Assembly (NCBI RefSeq): GCF_947507565.1
Contig: NC_089190.1
Location: forward strand, 1,054,001-1,118,000
Length of the DNA stretch: 64,000 nt
Direction of reading: 5' to 3'
Source: Oscarella lobularis
Taxonomy: Eukaryota > Porifera > Homoscleromorpha > Homosclerophorida > Oscarellidae
Program-made: the position numbers and the translations under genes
In this document: positions 45,486 to 58,400 of the stretch, piece by piece
Layout: each line of letters begins with the position of its first letter
How positions within the stretch are numbered: the first letter of the stretch is position 1
Notes under the pieces: model-generated
The model's database searches: none
What the model saw: the letters and a program-made list of their open reading frames with translations, nothing else
What the model was told of the DNA's origin: nothing

Positions 45486-47643
45486 TTAGGAAAACCAAGG
45501 CGTCATGTCGACTTTCAGATAGCTCGAACAGCTAACCAACAAATATTATTAGACGTATATAGAATAATGCAGTCATACCAAGCAGGACGCCAGTTCTCGC
45601 CCGCCTTGCTCTCCCAAGCCGTATACTAAACACATCCACATATGCATACTATAGATTGTATTGATTCGTTGTCTCACCATGATCTTATCGTTAGGATCAT
45701 ACGTAACGCTGAGAACGTTCGTTCCGTCGGTATTCTAAAGAAAGAAAGCCTGCACTCCGGCATTATCCGCCAAGGTAAACGACTTACGTCCATACAATCA
45801 TACGCATGATGCCCCTTGTCTCCGACAATAGCCGTTATATTAATCGCCTCCATGGGACCGACGCTGATTCCGTTGCGTTCGTACGACGTGATCGCCTCGT
45901 GAATCATAACGTAGCGTTGCATCGACCACGACGTCGGCGATTGACTCCACTCGTAGTGCTCGCGAATGATCGGGTCGTAACCGTGGTTCGTTCGCCACAC
46001 GGCCTCGGTCACGGGAAATCCGATGTGATCCGACGAGTTCGTTTCCGAATTCGTGTACAATGCATTCGCCTCTCTGTTAATTAATTAAAAGAATGAGTCG
46101 ACTGATTGCTGAAAATTCGCGACCTGCCTCGGATCGTTGTCCGGAAAGAATGCCGTGTAGTTGAACATCGTTTCCATGGCCACGGCGCAGTACTTCGATT
46201 TGTTCATTGCGTAGGCCACGGCGTCGTTACCGCTTCCGACCATGTGATTGAAACCGACGGTGTTGTTTGTATTCTCCCACAGAGATCTAAGTCGAAAAGG
46301 AGTCTGAACATTGACAAGAGAGGTGTATCGGTATCGGCGTTTCGTACCTCGCTTCTTCTAGATTGCTCGCCTTCTCCATTATGTAACGCAGACGAAGGAC
46401 CCACGGAAAACCGTTGAACGTGATTTGATCTTCTTCCAAATTGGCTTCGTGAACTGATTATCATAAAGGTTAATAACTAAACGAATTTCACTCCCAGAGT
46501 AATACCTGTTATTCCACTGGCGCTCATTCCAGCTAGAGCCCCATAGAGCGGCACAAAGCCAACCGTTGCGTGAGCGTAGGCGCCGTCTGAGGGCTTGTAG
46601 ACGGTTATCACTTTCAATTTATTGATTCCTAGAGAAAAACATAACGTAAAGCAAAGCACGCAATGGCGAGACTCTGGGCGCCGACCGCTATCTTTATTCC
46701 AGTCCAAGTTGCGAGCGGAAAACAATTTTTGATTTTCCGTTCGACTGCCCCATATGCCAAACATGGAACTAGAAGTCACAATACATATATTTATAATACA
46801 AGGCATTCTAATTAGATTAAGTCTACCATTGCCGATGAGTCACTTTTTCTTGGGACGCCTTACGAGGAAGCAAGTGAAGTGCTGACGGAAATGCTTCCCT
46901 GATGAGGATATAGAGAACGTCTTGCACATCGCCAGGCATGTTGGCGAGAACGATCGTTCTCGTTACGTAGCTGCCGCAGCCGGGGCAACCGGCGGCACTG
47001 GCGCCGTCCCGTATGCCGTCGAGTTCCTCCTTGAACGTCTCGGGCACTTGGATTGACTGAAATGCAGTGCACGTGCAATTAGTTTTACCCCGCCTTAGTC
47101 CACTCCTTCGGTTCATACTGTATTCTACCCATGAACGGCGCTACTTACCAAATAGTTGTTCCATTGCCAGTCGAGCGCAATGCCGATTACGTCGATCAGA
47201 GCCTGCAAAAGAAAGAAAGGAGAATCTCGGTTAGCGTGCGCGAGAGGTCAACAAATGCGTTCATTTTCTGGCACTTACGTCGTCGTACCAGTGCTTTCCT
47301 AGCTGCGATTTGAGGAAAGCATCGTAGATCTTCTCTATTCTGTCTCCAAAGAAAGTTCCGTAGGCGTAACCCATGTCTGCAGCCCAAGTGGCGAAAAGTC
47401 AAGAGGGAAGCGCCTCAAGCTGCGTATTTTACCGTATCGAGTGCCGACGAGCTCGACCAGATAGGGCGCAATGGCGTACGACGTCGTCGCGTTGGCAACG
47501 ATCTCGTACAGTGTCGAGTTGCCGTGCGATTGCACTTTCGTGTAGCTTTTTACGTCGACAACAGAAAGTTGAGGACCCGACGCGCAAACGAAGCCACAGG
47601 TCGCAAGGAAAGCTGTAAAAATGAGAAGAGCGGCAGTTGGCAT
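45486..47643 (-). CDS. Secreted/lysosomal C45-type Ntn hydrolase (dcd1A-like)
   Basis: Start at 47643 with signal peptide MPTAALLIFTAFLATCGFVC. Prodomain exons: YLVELVGTRY, MGYAYGTFFGDRIEKIYDAF, ETFKEELDGIRDGASAAGC. The intron after HRQ- restores RQCSMFGIWGSRTENQKLF, whose Cys (codon split TG/T at about 46770/46827) is the expected N-terminal nucleophile after self-cleavage. SARNLDWNKDSG supplies the conserved R-N-x-D-W of the family. Later exons: YAHATVGFVPLYGALAGMSA, VHEANLEEDQITFNGFPWVL, HMVGSGNDAVAYAMNKSK. The last exon has YLKVDMTPWFS with stop at 45486. The fold is that of peptidase C45 and Dictyostelium Dcd1A; acid-ceramidase-like or amide hydrolase activity is plausible. Substrate unknown. 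An E-box CACGTG lies at 47668-47673, upstream of the start. Confidence 0.8.
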
Positions 47644-47798
47644 CCTTAGTGAGCAGACTTATGCGGGCACGTGACGGATCAGGTGATTTGCGACAATGTT
47701 ATTGTGCTCTACTGTGCGCTCTACAAGAAGAACAATCGTACGCAAGGAAAATCATGACACAGTATGTAATATAATTGTATGTAGTGTGGTTTTGTGCG

Positions 47799-48883
47799 TC
47801 ATTTCTCGGGCTTGCCGTGACCTCCGAAGACGTCTTCTCCGTATCGTCGATGTTCCTGTCTGAGCGTGTTGTGCAGTTTGTCGAAAAAGTACGTATTGAA
47901 TCCAAAATTGCAGTGAAAGAATCTAAAGAAAATCCCATAGATTTGGACAGCCAAAAAGACACGAAAATTCGCCTACTCGTGGTGATTATCGTGAAAAGTC
48001 GAAGGCGGCTGCCACGGAAACCAAGATTCCATTTTAACCCCAGAATGGTCGACGAGGCCAAAATAGTAGATATAGAGAAGCACGACAACATAGGCACCGG
48101 CATAAATCTCAAACCAACCAAACAGCGGCAAAATCAAATAACTCTGATACAACAAAATTTCCAATTTAGTCATTGCGACAGAAGCGAAAGCGGTCGGCGA
48201 ATGATATCGATGGTGATGCTTGTGAAAGCGCTTGTAAAGGTAAGGCGTGTGCCAGAGTCGATGCGTGTAGTAGGATATCGCTTCGACGTAGAAGAAAAAG
48301 GCGACAGTCGATAAGACGAGATAGAGGAGACTTCTATGAGAGAAGTCGAAGTAGAGCGTCGTTTGTCCGCCTCTGTAGACGTAGGTAGCCGTGAGACCCG
48401 ATACGACGCCGAGTAGCGTCATATTCGTTATTCCCACGCCGATTTCGTGCTTCGCATTTTCCGGCGTCAGAAAGCGTCGGGGTTGGCATTTCCATTCGTG
48501 CGCTTCGGAACGTCTTGCAACGTAGTAACAATAGTGAAAGTATGCGCTGACTACGATAAGTATTCCTTGCGAGGAGACGATCGATGTCGTCACGAAGAAG
48601 AGAACATCCAACGGCAGGTCTGAGGCGCCTTTGATGGCGTCGGACTGTTGCGGGGAACTTCCATTGTCGATGACGCGATTTGGTTCGAAATCGGTCTTTA
48701 TAGACTGTGTTAGTAAGAGAAAAATCAATACAATGTCTCCTAAATGTAAGAGATGCCTTAGTTTAGTATACTACTAAAAGATGATTTCCTGCTTTGACGA
48801 ATATATGTACCGCGTAAAGCGCACCCTACAACAACTGTTAGAATTGTAAGAAGGCTCGATTTCAGAGCGCTGATCGCCAGCAT
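47799..48883 (-). CDS. Fatty acid hydroxylase/sterol desaturase superfamily membrane protein
   Basis: Di-iron membrane oxygenase. Start at 48883 (MLAISALKSSLLTILTVVVG), spliced over GTACATATA to ACATTTAG into GDIVLIFLLLTQSIKTDFEP. Helices: LDVLFFVTTSIVSSQGILIV, NMTLLGVVSGLTATYVY, LLYLVLSTVAFFFYVEAISY. His boxes: HRLWH, HKHHH (48160-48190), and STFHDNHHE spliced to FFHCNFGFNTYFFDKLHN. These are the HX(3-4)H, HX(2-3)HH and HX(2-3)HH pattern of the superfamily. The end RRYGEDVFGGHGKPEK has a stop at 47799. The intron inside the third box is fixed by the restored histidines. C-25/C-4/C-5 sterol or lipid hydroxylation cannot be told apart from sequence alone. Confidence 0.85.
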
Positions 48884-49479
48884 GGAAACCTTCCAGAAAA
48901 ATCTTCCGTGGGGCTGGGGAGGAGCTGGGGTGTGGATAGGTCTATCCGGGGGTTTGTGGTCAAATTAATTTGATTATCGAATTGAGGCGTTGACCGTTGA
49001 GATCATTTTCGAGGAGTTGTCATCTCCTGCTTGAAAATCACTGTAGAGCTTGGAATCGAACAGGAGAGGCGACAATTTCAAAAGTTCGAACCGACCGCCG
49101 TTCTCGATCTACAGCGTGTAAATTCTTGATAAACAACTGAAAGGAGGTGGAGACCAGAAGACGCGAAGAAACTGCAGGTTGGGGTAATAGCCTTTACCAA
49201 CCCAATTCACATGTGCTCCCCATTTTATCGCGTTTCCTTGTGACGACAACTTGAAGCCTCGGGCATAACGTTGCAGTGGCCGCTGCTGCACACGAACTTT
49301 AGCAGTCGTTCATTGGCAACTAAATATACTACAGTCGAACAATGTTTCACGACCATTAGAAGGACATTGTCGTTATATGTGGCCTCCGTGTGTACTGTAG
49401 ACTGAGAAGGCTCCGCCCACTTTTACTGCTGCGAGTGTCATAACACCTCTTTTCATAGGTTGTGTGTGAACTCAACAGA
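48884..49479. other. Divergent spacer upstream of the ADGRV1-like gene
   Basis: There are 596 bases between the desaturase start and the giant gene's start. No exon was recognised. A G-rich stretch (48909-48955) and an AT-rich part follow. Promoters of both genes are expected here. Confidence 0.5.
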
Positions 49480-52400
49480 ATGTTTCTGCAAGGTGCGCAA
49501 CTAATATTATTTTTGTTTTTCTATCATCCCGTATATGCGACAGACTTTTGGGTGTTTCTTCTGCTTTTTCTACGCTTGAGTGACGTCTGTCAGGCAGATG
49601 GAGCGACAAACGGCGTCATAGCGTTCGAAAAGGGGTCGATAACGGTCGACGAGACCGCAGGATCGATTCCTATCAAGGTCGTTCGTACTGGAGCGACGGC
49701 CGGATCGTTCGTCGTCATCGTCGCCGTATGATGCACGAAGCCATACAAAAATTCGCCCCCCGAATTCGAACTCTTCTCCCCAGATAAAGGAATCGGCTGC
49801 CAAAGCCGATTTCGTCAGTACGGCGAAGAATCTCCTTTTCGGCGACGGCGACACGGAGAAGACGGCGACGTTCGAAGTGATAGACGACGACGTGCCCGAA
49901 GACGACGAGACGTTTACGATCGAACTGTCCGTCTCGCAAAGCGCGCCCGCCGTGCCCGCCTACGGCAGTCCGCGTTCGCTTCTCTTGACCGTGACGAAGA
50001 ACGACGATCCGAATGGCATCGTGCGCTTCGAAACGGTACGAAATGAGAGACATCTGTACGTGGTGGGGCCCCTTTCCTCTCGCAGACGTCCTTCTACAAA
50101 AAAATGCATTTAGACTTTAGATACTAGTGTCATTGCTTATTATGAGTCACGTATTCACTAGATTGTGTTCGCCTTGCATTATTAATTATTTAATTAATTA
50201 AATACGTCGTTTGCGCTATTAGACTTTTCTTTTCTCATCTGTTCTTTCTAGAAATCGGTGGTCGTGCATGAGATGGACGTGGCGAGTCCGGCTCGCTTTA
50301 CCGTCACACGCGATCGCGGTCAAGTCGGCGACATTACCATCGCTTGGGAAATCGCGAATCCGGGATCGAACTTCGTCAATTCCACGGGCTCGGTCACCAT
50401 TTCCAACGGCCAAAGCGAGGGAACGCTCACAATAGAAGTCGCTCCGGACGACGAACCGGAACCGGAAAAGCAGTTCACCGTTCGACTGACCAGAGTAACG
50501 GCGGGAGGAGCGACACTAAACTCGACTCAAACGGCCCTGCAAGCGACGCTGATCATTCCCTTCAACGACAGCCCGATACGATTTAGCTCTTCGACGTACA
50601 CAACCGAAGAAGGACTGAACGCCGTTCTCAACGTGACGCGTGGCGTGACAACCGACGGACGGTTCTTGGGTTCAGAGAGCGTGGCCGTGCTAACCACGGT
50701 CGCGTACGCGACACGTCAAAGCGGGACAGCGACGTCTAACCAAGACTATACTGCCGTCACAGATACGATAACATTTGCCGTCGGTGAGAGCTGGAAACTA
50801 GTGACGATCGCCATTACCGACGATCCGACGCCGGAAGCGTCTGAAACGTTTTCCGTCGACCTGCTTTCTACGACGCCCGGCACGGTGCTTGTTTCGCCTC
50901 GCAATGCAACGGTGACGATAAAGGGAAGCGATTACGTGAGCTTCGCTTCGTCGTCGAGTTTGACGATTGACGAGGATTCGGCGGATCGAAGTGCGCGCGT
51001 CGACGTCGTTCGAACGGGCGGCGTCGACGGTCGCGTGGAAGTGCGCTGGGAAGTGAGAGAGACGGACGACGGCGCGTTGGCGACGAACGAGTTCGTCGTC
51101 GCTTCGTCGTCGATCGTCTTTGGCGATGGCGTCTCGGCGGCGTCGATTGTTGTCGCCGTTCGGCCGGACGTCGTTCCCGAAGTTGCGAGACGTTTTAATT
51201 TGACTCTGGTGTCGGTGACTGGAAACGCTCGATTGGCCGCCGGTGCCGACGAGGGAGCGACGTCGCTGGGAATTCTCGTGCCGGATAACGACGACGCGTA
51301 CGGCGTGATCGACTTGGCTCCCAATCATACGATATCAAACGTAAGAGAAAAAAAAGACTTTGTTCTCGTTGTCCTCTTTAGAATGTTTTGCTATAGAATC
51401 CGAGAGAGCTTCGCGTTCGGATTCTTCGTTCCGGCGGATTGATTGGAGATATTTCGGTTTCTTACTCCACCGTCTATTTTCCGAAGGGAGCAGGTTCGTC
51501 CGGCGGAATACGGTCGTTCGTAGCGTCTTCCGGCACTGTCGAGTTTCGCCAAGGCGTGCGAGAAGTGACGACGAGTGACGTCATTGCAAGCGACGCCTTT
51601 CTGGAAGTCGGCTCTTCGTTCAACGTAACCTTGACCGGAGTATCTCTAAGGAAAGGTAAGGATTCCTTCTCATCAGTTTAAATAGCACGTTCTTGATATA
51701 TCTACTACGAATTTTTTATTTCAAAGTACAATTGCCACTTTTTTAGCTGTATCCAATCCTGTACCGAAGTCTCCTCGTCTGGGCGACGTGGTATCCGGGT
51801 CGGTCATTGTAACACCGTCGTCTGGAAATGGTGCCGTCGGATTTGCTCTGAGCACTGCGACTGCTAGCGAACCCGAAGATTTGAATCTCGTCGTAACACG
51901 CGAAGGAGCCTACGGAAAGGCATCGATTACGTGGGTCGTCCGTTCAGCGCCCGACTCGAGTTTTTCTCCTGTTGACGACGTGGCCTCGTCTACCGATACA
52001 GTCGTCCTAAACGACGGTGAGTGCTAATTAATTAAAGGTTTGTATTTTATACATAACTGTTATTTTATCTAGGTGACTTTCAAGTCAGTTTCGTCGTCAA
52101 AATTCTCGCCGACAACGCAGCGGAACTGGAGGAGCAGTTTGACGTCGAATTGACGTCAATTGCGGAAGGCTTACCTCAGCGCATCGATTCAGCACGAGTA
52201 CGAAATGATTTATTCATTATTTGTATTGAATTCCCTCTTGCGCAGAATTCGATCCGTGTCACTATACTTCCCAATGGAAATCCGGGTGGCGTCTTTCGGT
52301 TTTCGAACCGGTCTCAAGGCCCTTTTTCTATTGCCGTACGCGCCTTCTCTTATTTGTAGCCTTCGTTGACGTTTCTCTATAGGAAAGCATCTTCGCTTTT

Positions 52401-55400
52401 CAAGTTCTATTCATAGAGCGCATTAACGGCAGTCTGACGGACGAGACGCTCGAATACGTCATCGTCGGCGGCGACAACGACTTCAACGATCCTCGTGGAA
52501 AGTTGCCGTTTCTGAAAGGGAAAACGTCGGGGGAACTCGTCGTGAGTCCCGTTGACGACAACGTTCCAGAGGTAAGTTTTACACGCCGTTTGCTGCGTTT
52601 CTCTGATGTGATGTTTTGTGCTTTAGATCAATGAGTCTTTTTCAATTGAGCTAAAGCTGCCGTCTTCGTCGATGGCAAGGCTCGGCCATCCATCAGCCGT
52701 CAACGTCACCATCGCGCGAAATGACGATCCTAATGGAGTCATTCGATTTGCTCCGAATTCGTTGGCTGTCACCATAGGTACGATCGTCGAACGCGTGACC
52801 TTAATTATTAGTTAATAATCTTATCCATTTCTTTAGATGAAACCCCTAATGGAGCTCTAACGCCGACGTCGGCTTCGCTAATTGTCCAACGAGATCGCGG
52901 ATTGTTTGGAAGTGTCTCGGTTCGGTTCAACGTAACAGCACGTTTCCCGTCGTACAACGTCGACTCGCAACTCGCTCAGGCTCCGATGACGGGCGTTCTG
53001 GACTTCCCACAGGACGTCAACGAAGCTCGCATCACTCTCTCGTCGTTGCCCGACGATATCACGGAAACCGCTCAAATTTACGACGTCTCGCTTCACTCCG
53101 TGACCGGCGGCGCGAAACTCTCCAGTCGACCTCTCGACATCGCGGCCGTCTTCACCATCGCCGCCAACGACGACGAAATCGAGTTCGCCTCGTCGGCCGT
53201 CGCCGTCGACGAAGGCGCGACGCTGAATCTCACCGTACTTCGTCTCGGACGACTCAGCGGCGAGGCCGTGATTCGGTATCAAATCGTCGACACGACCGCC
53301 GCTAGTGGCATGGACTATCAAGACCTGTCTGGAGGCTCGATTCGCTTTGCGGACGGCGACGATAAGCAAGTTATATCGATTCGTATTGTGAACGACAGTG
53401 TTGCTGAAGACAAGGAGGTGTTCAGCGTTTCCTTGGTCTTCGCTACTGGGGACGTCGTACTCGGCGGACAGACTCAAGCCGATGTGACGATTATAGCTAA
53501 TGACGACACCAACGTCATTCAGTTCGCCGACTCGTCTTTGAGTGAAACGGTCGAGGAGGGATCAACGACAAAAATTAGGTGCAATGAAAAAAATTCGTTA
53601 ATTTTTCTTATATATCGTTATTTAGTGTCGATCGGCTTCGGACGACAGCAGGTCGCGTTTCTGTTTTATGGGCGGTTGTAAATTCTAAAACCGATGCTCT
53701 GTCTCCCTCTGGCGAGGACTTTGTCAGTACGACGGGCGTTCTCGTTTTTAAAGACGAAGAAACTCGGGCTACGATCTCGCTTGACGCGATTGCGGACGGA
53801 CTCCCGGAGCTGGACGAACTGTTCATCGTTCGACTAACGGCGATCCTTCCTAATCGGACTCAGATAGCGCGTTTGGGCTCCCAACTCAGTGCCAACGTCA
53901 CAATTTCAAAGAACGACGACGCAAACGGAGTGATACGCTTGGACGATCGAATGGTCAATTTGCCCGAAGATGCAGACTCTGGCGGCGTCACTCCCGGCTC
54001 AGTAAACGTTTCTGTGAGCAGACAGAGGGGTTTGTTCGGAGAAGTCAAGGTAAACCAAAATAAATCAATTAATCATCTACAATATGAATCTTTTGACGCT
54101 TTGTGAAGGCTTTGTGGAGCGTGTATCCTCGTAATCTTACGAATCTTGCGCGTTTCGTCGATCTTTTGTTCGTAACTCAGTTGGGAGAAGGGGTCGTCGA
54201 CGTATCGGAGAAGGATCGACGGCCCGGCTCCGAAACAACATCTTGGTCCTTCGACGGAAGACCTTTGGTTTCCGGGGGAATAACTCCCGTGTCACAGCAT
54301 CCCGCTGTCGCTGACATAGCGTCGGGTTTTTCGATTTCTGCGTGGGTAAAACCTGCCGGCGCGGCGACGGGCGTTCTACTTATGAAAGGAGATTCTGAAG
54401 ATATTGGAACTCGATACTACGGACTGACTCTCGCCAATCGGACCAACTCCCAATTAGCGATTGTTTTCGACTATTTGCCGGGTGATCAGAAGGTAAAAAT
54501 CGACTCCTAAGTTCTTCAAGGCTAGCTAGAGAAAACTTTTAGGCCGGTTTTCGAAGCGTGGAAGCAGTTGTACCGCATTCGGCTATTCTTGACGGCCAGT
54601 GGCATCACATTGCTGTCAGCGTAGGACCTCAGGCGAAACAAGGGCAAGCGGACTTTTACCTGGACGGCAAACTGCGTTCTTCAAAGTACGTACATTGGTA
54701 CTCTTACGTTTAATGTTTTATCATTTATTAATAGAGTGTTGCAAGACGTTCAAGTTGCTGACGACAGCGACGGCGATTTGGTGGTCGGTGCTCAATTGGA
54801 TGGGATGCTCAACTACGTAGGACTCATGCAAGACTTGCGAATCTACTCCAATCAACTTACATCAGAGTAGGAGTATTCTCAACCATGCAGACGCTCTTTG
54901 CAAAGCGATCTTTCAATCTATAGGGAAGTTGCGACTATTGGAACAGATCGCCTTGCTTTGGCGTTCACTCCTGTCGCCGGTGTCGTGACGTTTCCAGCGG
55001 GATTTAATCAAGACGTCATCCAGTTCACCGCTACGAGTGATCTCATTCCCGAGATGGACGAATTTTTCACGCTTTCGCTTCAAGAGGCGACCGGCGGTGC
55101 GGCACTGAATACGACGACAACAACAGAAATATTGCGTAAAGCACCTTACGCCGCACTTTCATTCCCTCACTCCTACGTCATTCTTTCTAGTAATGAGAAG
55201 CGATAACGCCAACGGCCTTTTCAGATTTTCGAATACGAGTAGACTGGTAGCGCCCGGCGAGCCGGCCCAACTGACGATAACCGTCGAGAGACAAAAGGGA
55301 ACGTTCGGCACGGCGAACGTCGACTGGGACGTCAGACAGATTCTCCCGAACGTGGATCCGTATCCCTTGGCGTCGACCGACTTCGACCAGCCTAGCGGAA

Positions 55401-58400
55401 CGCTCGTCTTCAAGCCCAACGTCGCGTTCGCCGATCTCGTACTCAATGTGACGGCCGATCGAGTTCCCGAACTCGACGAGAACTTCGTCGTCACGTTGCT
55501 GTCGGCGTCGCCCGCCGACGGGCACGTCGGCAGTTCGAGCACGAGCGACGCGAGCGTCGATCCGACGCGGAACGCGTTGAACGCGACCGTCGAGAAGAAC
55601 GATGATCCTTACGGAGTATTGGAATTCACCGTCGATGTACCGCCTAGTCCCGCCGATCCGACTACCGTTCCTGCGACGATGGCGCCTGAGATTCAAGTAG
55701 ATGAGACCGATGGTACGGTGACTTTGACTGTCGTGCGCGCCAACGGACTCAACGGTGTCGTCAATGTTGAATATCGGACTGCTGATGGAAGTGCTGTCAG
55801 TGGGAAGGACTACGCGGCTGCTGCCGGGAGACTTGTGTTTGCGGATCAGGAACGATTCAAACGGATAACGATAACGTTGATTGACAACGGAGTGCCGGAA
55901 TTAGAAAAGGTGTTCTCTGTTCGCCTGGAAAATCAAGGCGGAGGTAAAATAGCGCGTGTCGATTTTGATATTTTATAATGATTTGATTTAGTTCCTGGGA
56001 AGCCGGTTCTTGGTGTTGGAAAGGACATCAAGATTCGGATTCGGCCGAGCGACGACGCGTTTGGTGTCGTCGCTTTCAGTCGGAATTCGCTCTCCGTTTC
56101 GACGAACGAGATGACGGCGCCGGTTGCGTTGAACGTTCAGCGTACGGGCGGAACTCTCGGTCCTATCGTCGTGTATTGGGAAGCCGAGCAACAAAACGCG
56201 GCCCACGATTTAAGTCCGTCAATGGGGAACGTAACTCTGGACACAGGAGTGCAATCGGCAACGATAAGCGTTGTCGTACGCCAAGATTCGGTTAGAAAAT
56301 GTCTCAATAGATATACGATAATCCGATAAAGATACATACTATTGGAAAATTAATGATGTCTTTTTTTAGGTTCCGGAACTTGATGAAATCTTCACCATTC
56401 GTCTAGTGAGCGTGTCTGGCGGCGGGGCTTTGAGTACTGCCGGCGACGTCGTGTCGACCATCAGCGTTTCATCGAGCGACGATCCTCACGGCGTTTTCGT
56501 CTTTACGCCGGGGAATCGTCCGTTGAGAGTGGTCGAGGCGAATCGGATGATAACGCTCACCGTGATACGCGAGTTCGGAACGATTGGCAGCGTGGACGTG
56601 GAGTGGGAAACGATCGCTAGCTCGCCGTCAAGAAAGTAAGTAAAGTAGAATCTACATCGCCACGCTGATCAACTTTTTTTCTAACGTAGCATTGCTGCTG
56701 CTCAATTTGACTACCTCTCGAATTTCGGACGACTGAGTTTCGCCGACGGAGATCGCGAGAAGACGTTGAACATCACCGTGAATGACGACAACATTCCTGA
56801 GCTCGACGAATCATTTTTTGTTCGCTTGATCTCTTCCACCCTAACAGGGGGCCAAACCTCAAGTAAAAAAGAAACAAAATTAACTTTTCCTTGATTAAAG
56901 ACGTTTATATGTCGCAGACAACACGTTTCCTCGTATCGGTTCGCCGGGAGGAACTGCTGAAGTTGTTATTTTGGAAAACGATGACGCTCGGGGCGTGATG
57001 GAATTATCTACGCCTGCTCTCACGGTAGCCGAGAACGTGCTCAGCGCTTCCTTCCTTTCTGTTAGACGACGTGAAGGAACATTTGGAAATGTGAGTTATC
57101 TAAAGGCTTTTGACTCGTTCGTTGATTTTTCTTCGTCGTGTAGGCAACCGTTTCTTGGACGGCGACAGATGGTTCTGCAAAAGGAGGATTCGACTACTCT
57201 CCCAATAGTGGAAGCGTCGTGTTTCAAGAAGGGGAGTCTACGGCCTTTGTGCCCTTGCGAATAGTCAACGATCAATTGCCGGAGTTCAACGAAGATTTCA
57301 CAGTTCGATTGACCGACGCGGGAGCGGCGCGACTCGGAAGTCAGACGGTGACGACGGTCACAATCGAGCAGAACGACGATCCAAACGGCGCATTTGGTAG
57401 AAAAATATTTGAGTGCCATTTTTTTCTTTTTCGTGACTTTTTCTCCTTCGGTGTAGAATTTTCGGATTCGTCGTTGAACTTCGTCGTCGACGAACCGGAC
57501 GTAGGCTCGACTCGCATAACGTTTACATTGAAGAGATCTGGTGGTTCCACGGGAGTGGTATCCGTTCATTACGAAGCGACTATAGATGGTATCTTTCGAA
57601 GAGACGCGCGCGCCTTCGCGGAAGACGTTAGGCCTTTTGTGTTACAGGTGTTTTGGCTACCAACGACGTCAATATTCCTCAAAAGGACATTTTCTTTCTC
57701 TCGGGCCAATTCTCAACTACTTTCAGCTTGGAGATTTTGGCCGACGATGATCGAGAAGCCAGAGAGGTTGTTCCCAATCCCCGGCAAGTTGTGCAATTTG
57801 GAATTTTTTTGTTTTATTAGCTTCTAATGGTGAACTTGACGTCGGCCACGATGTCCGTTCCGGGAATTCCGAGAATTGGGACGAATCGACTTTCCGTCGT
57901 CGAAATTCGAGGAAACGATGCTCCTCACGGATTTTTCGAATTTAATCAAACTCAGTATGTCGTCGACGAGCAGTCGTCTAACGCCTACGTTCTACTTTCA
58001 CTGGAAAGAACGTAATAAATCTATATGCATGCATGTTATTTTTTGGAGCGTTATTTATCGTTTTACTTTGGCAGTCTCGGTCTCATTGGTGCCGTCCAAG
58101 TCGCCTACCAAACCCGCCGGATCGAGAATTCGGTGCAAGCGGCAAACATCGGACAAAGGTCGTTGGAGTTTTTCTCTTCGCCTATCTTAGGCCGCCTCTT
58201 GTCGTCCTACAACCAACCGCCACCCAGCTCTTTTACACTCGAGGGCTGCGCCGCTCAATGTTTGGACGAGCCTCTGTGTCTATCGTTCAGCTTCAGCGGC
58301 ACGACGAAAGCCTGCGAACGACACACCCAATTTCGAACCGATTCGGGCGCCAATTTTCAAAGCGATCAATTCTTATTTCTCTTTTACGAAAAGAACGTGA

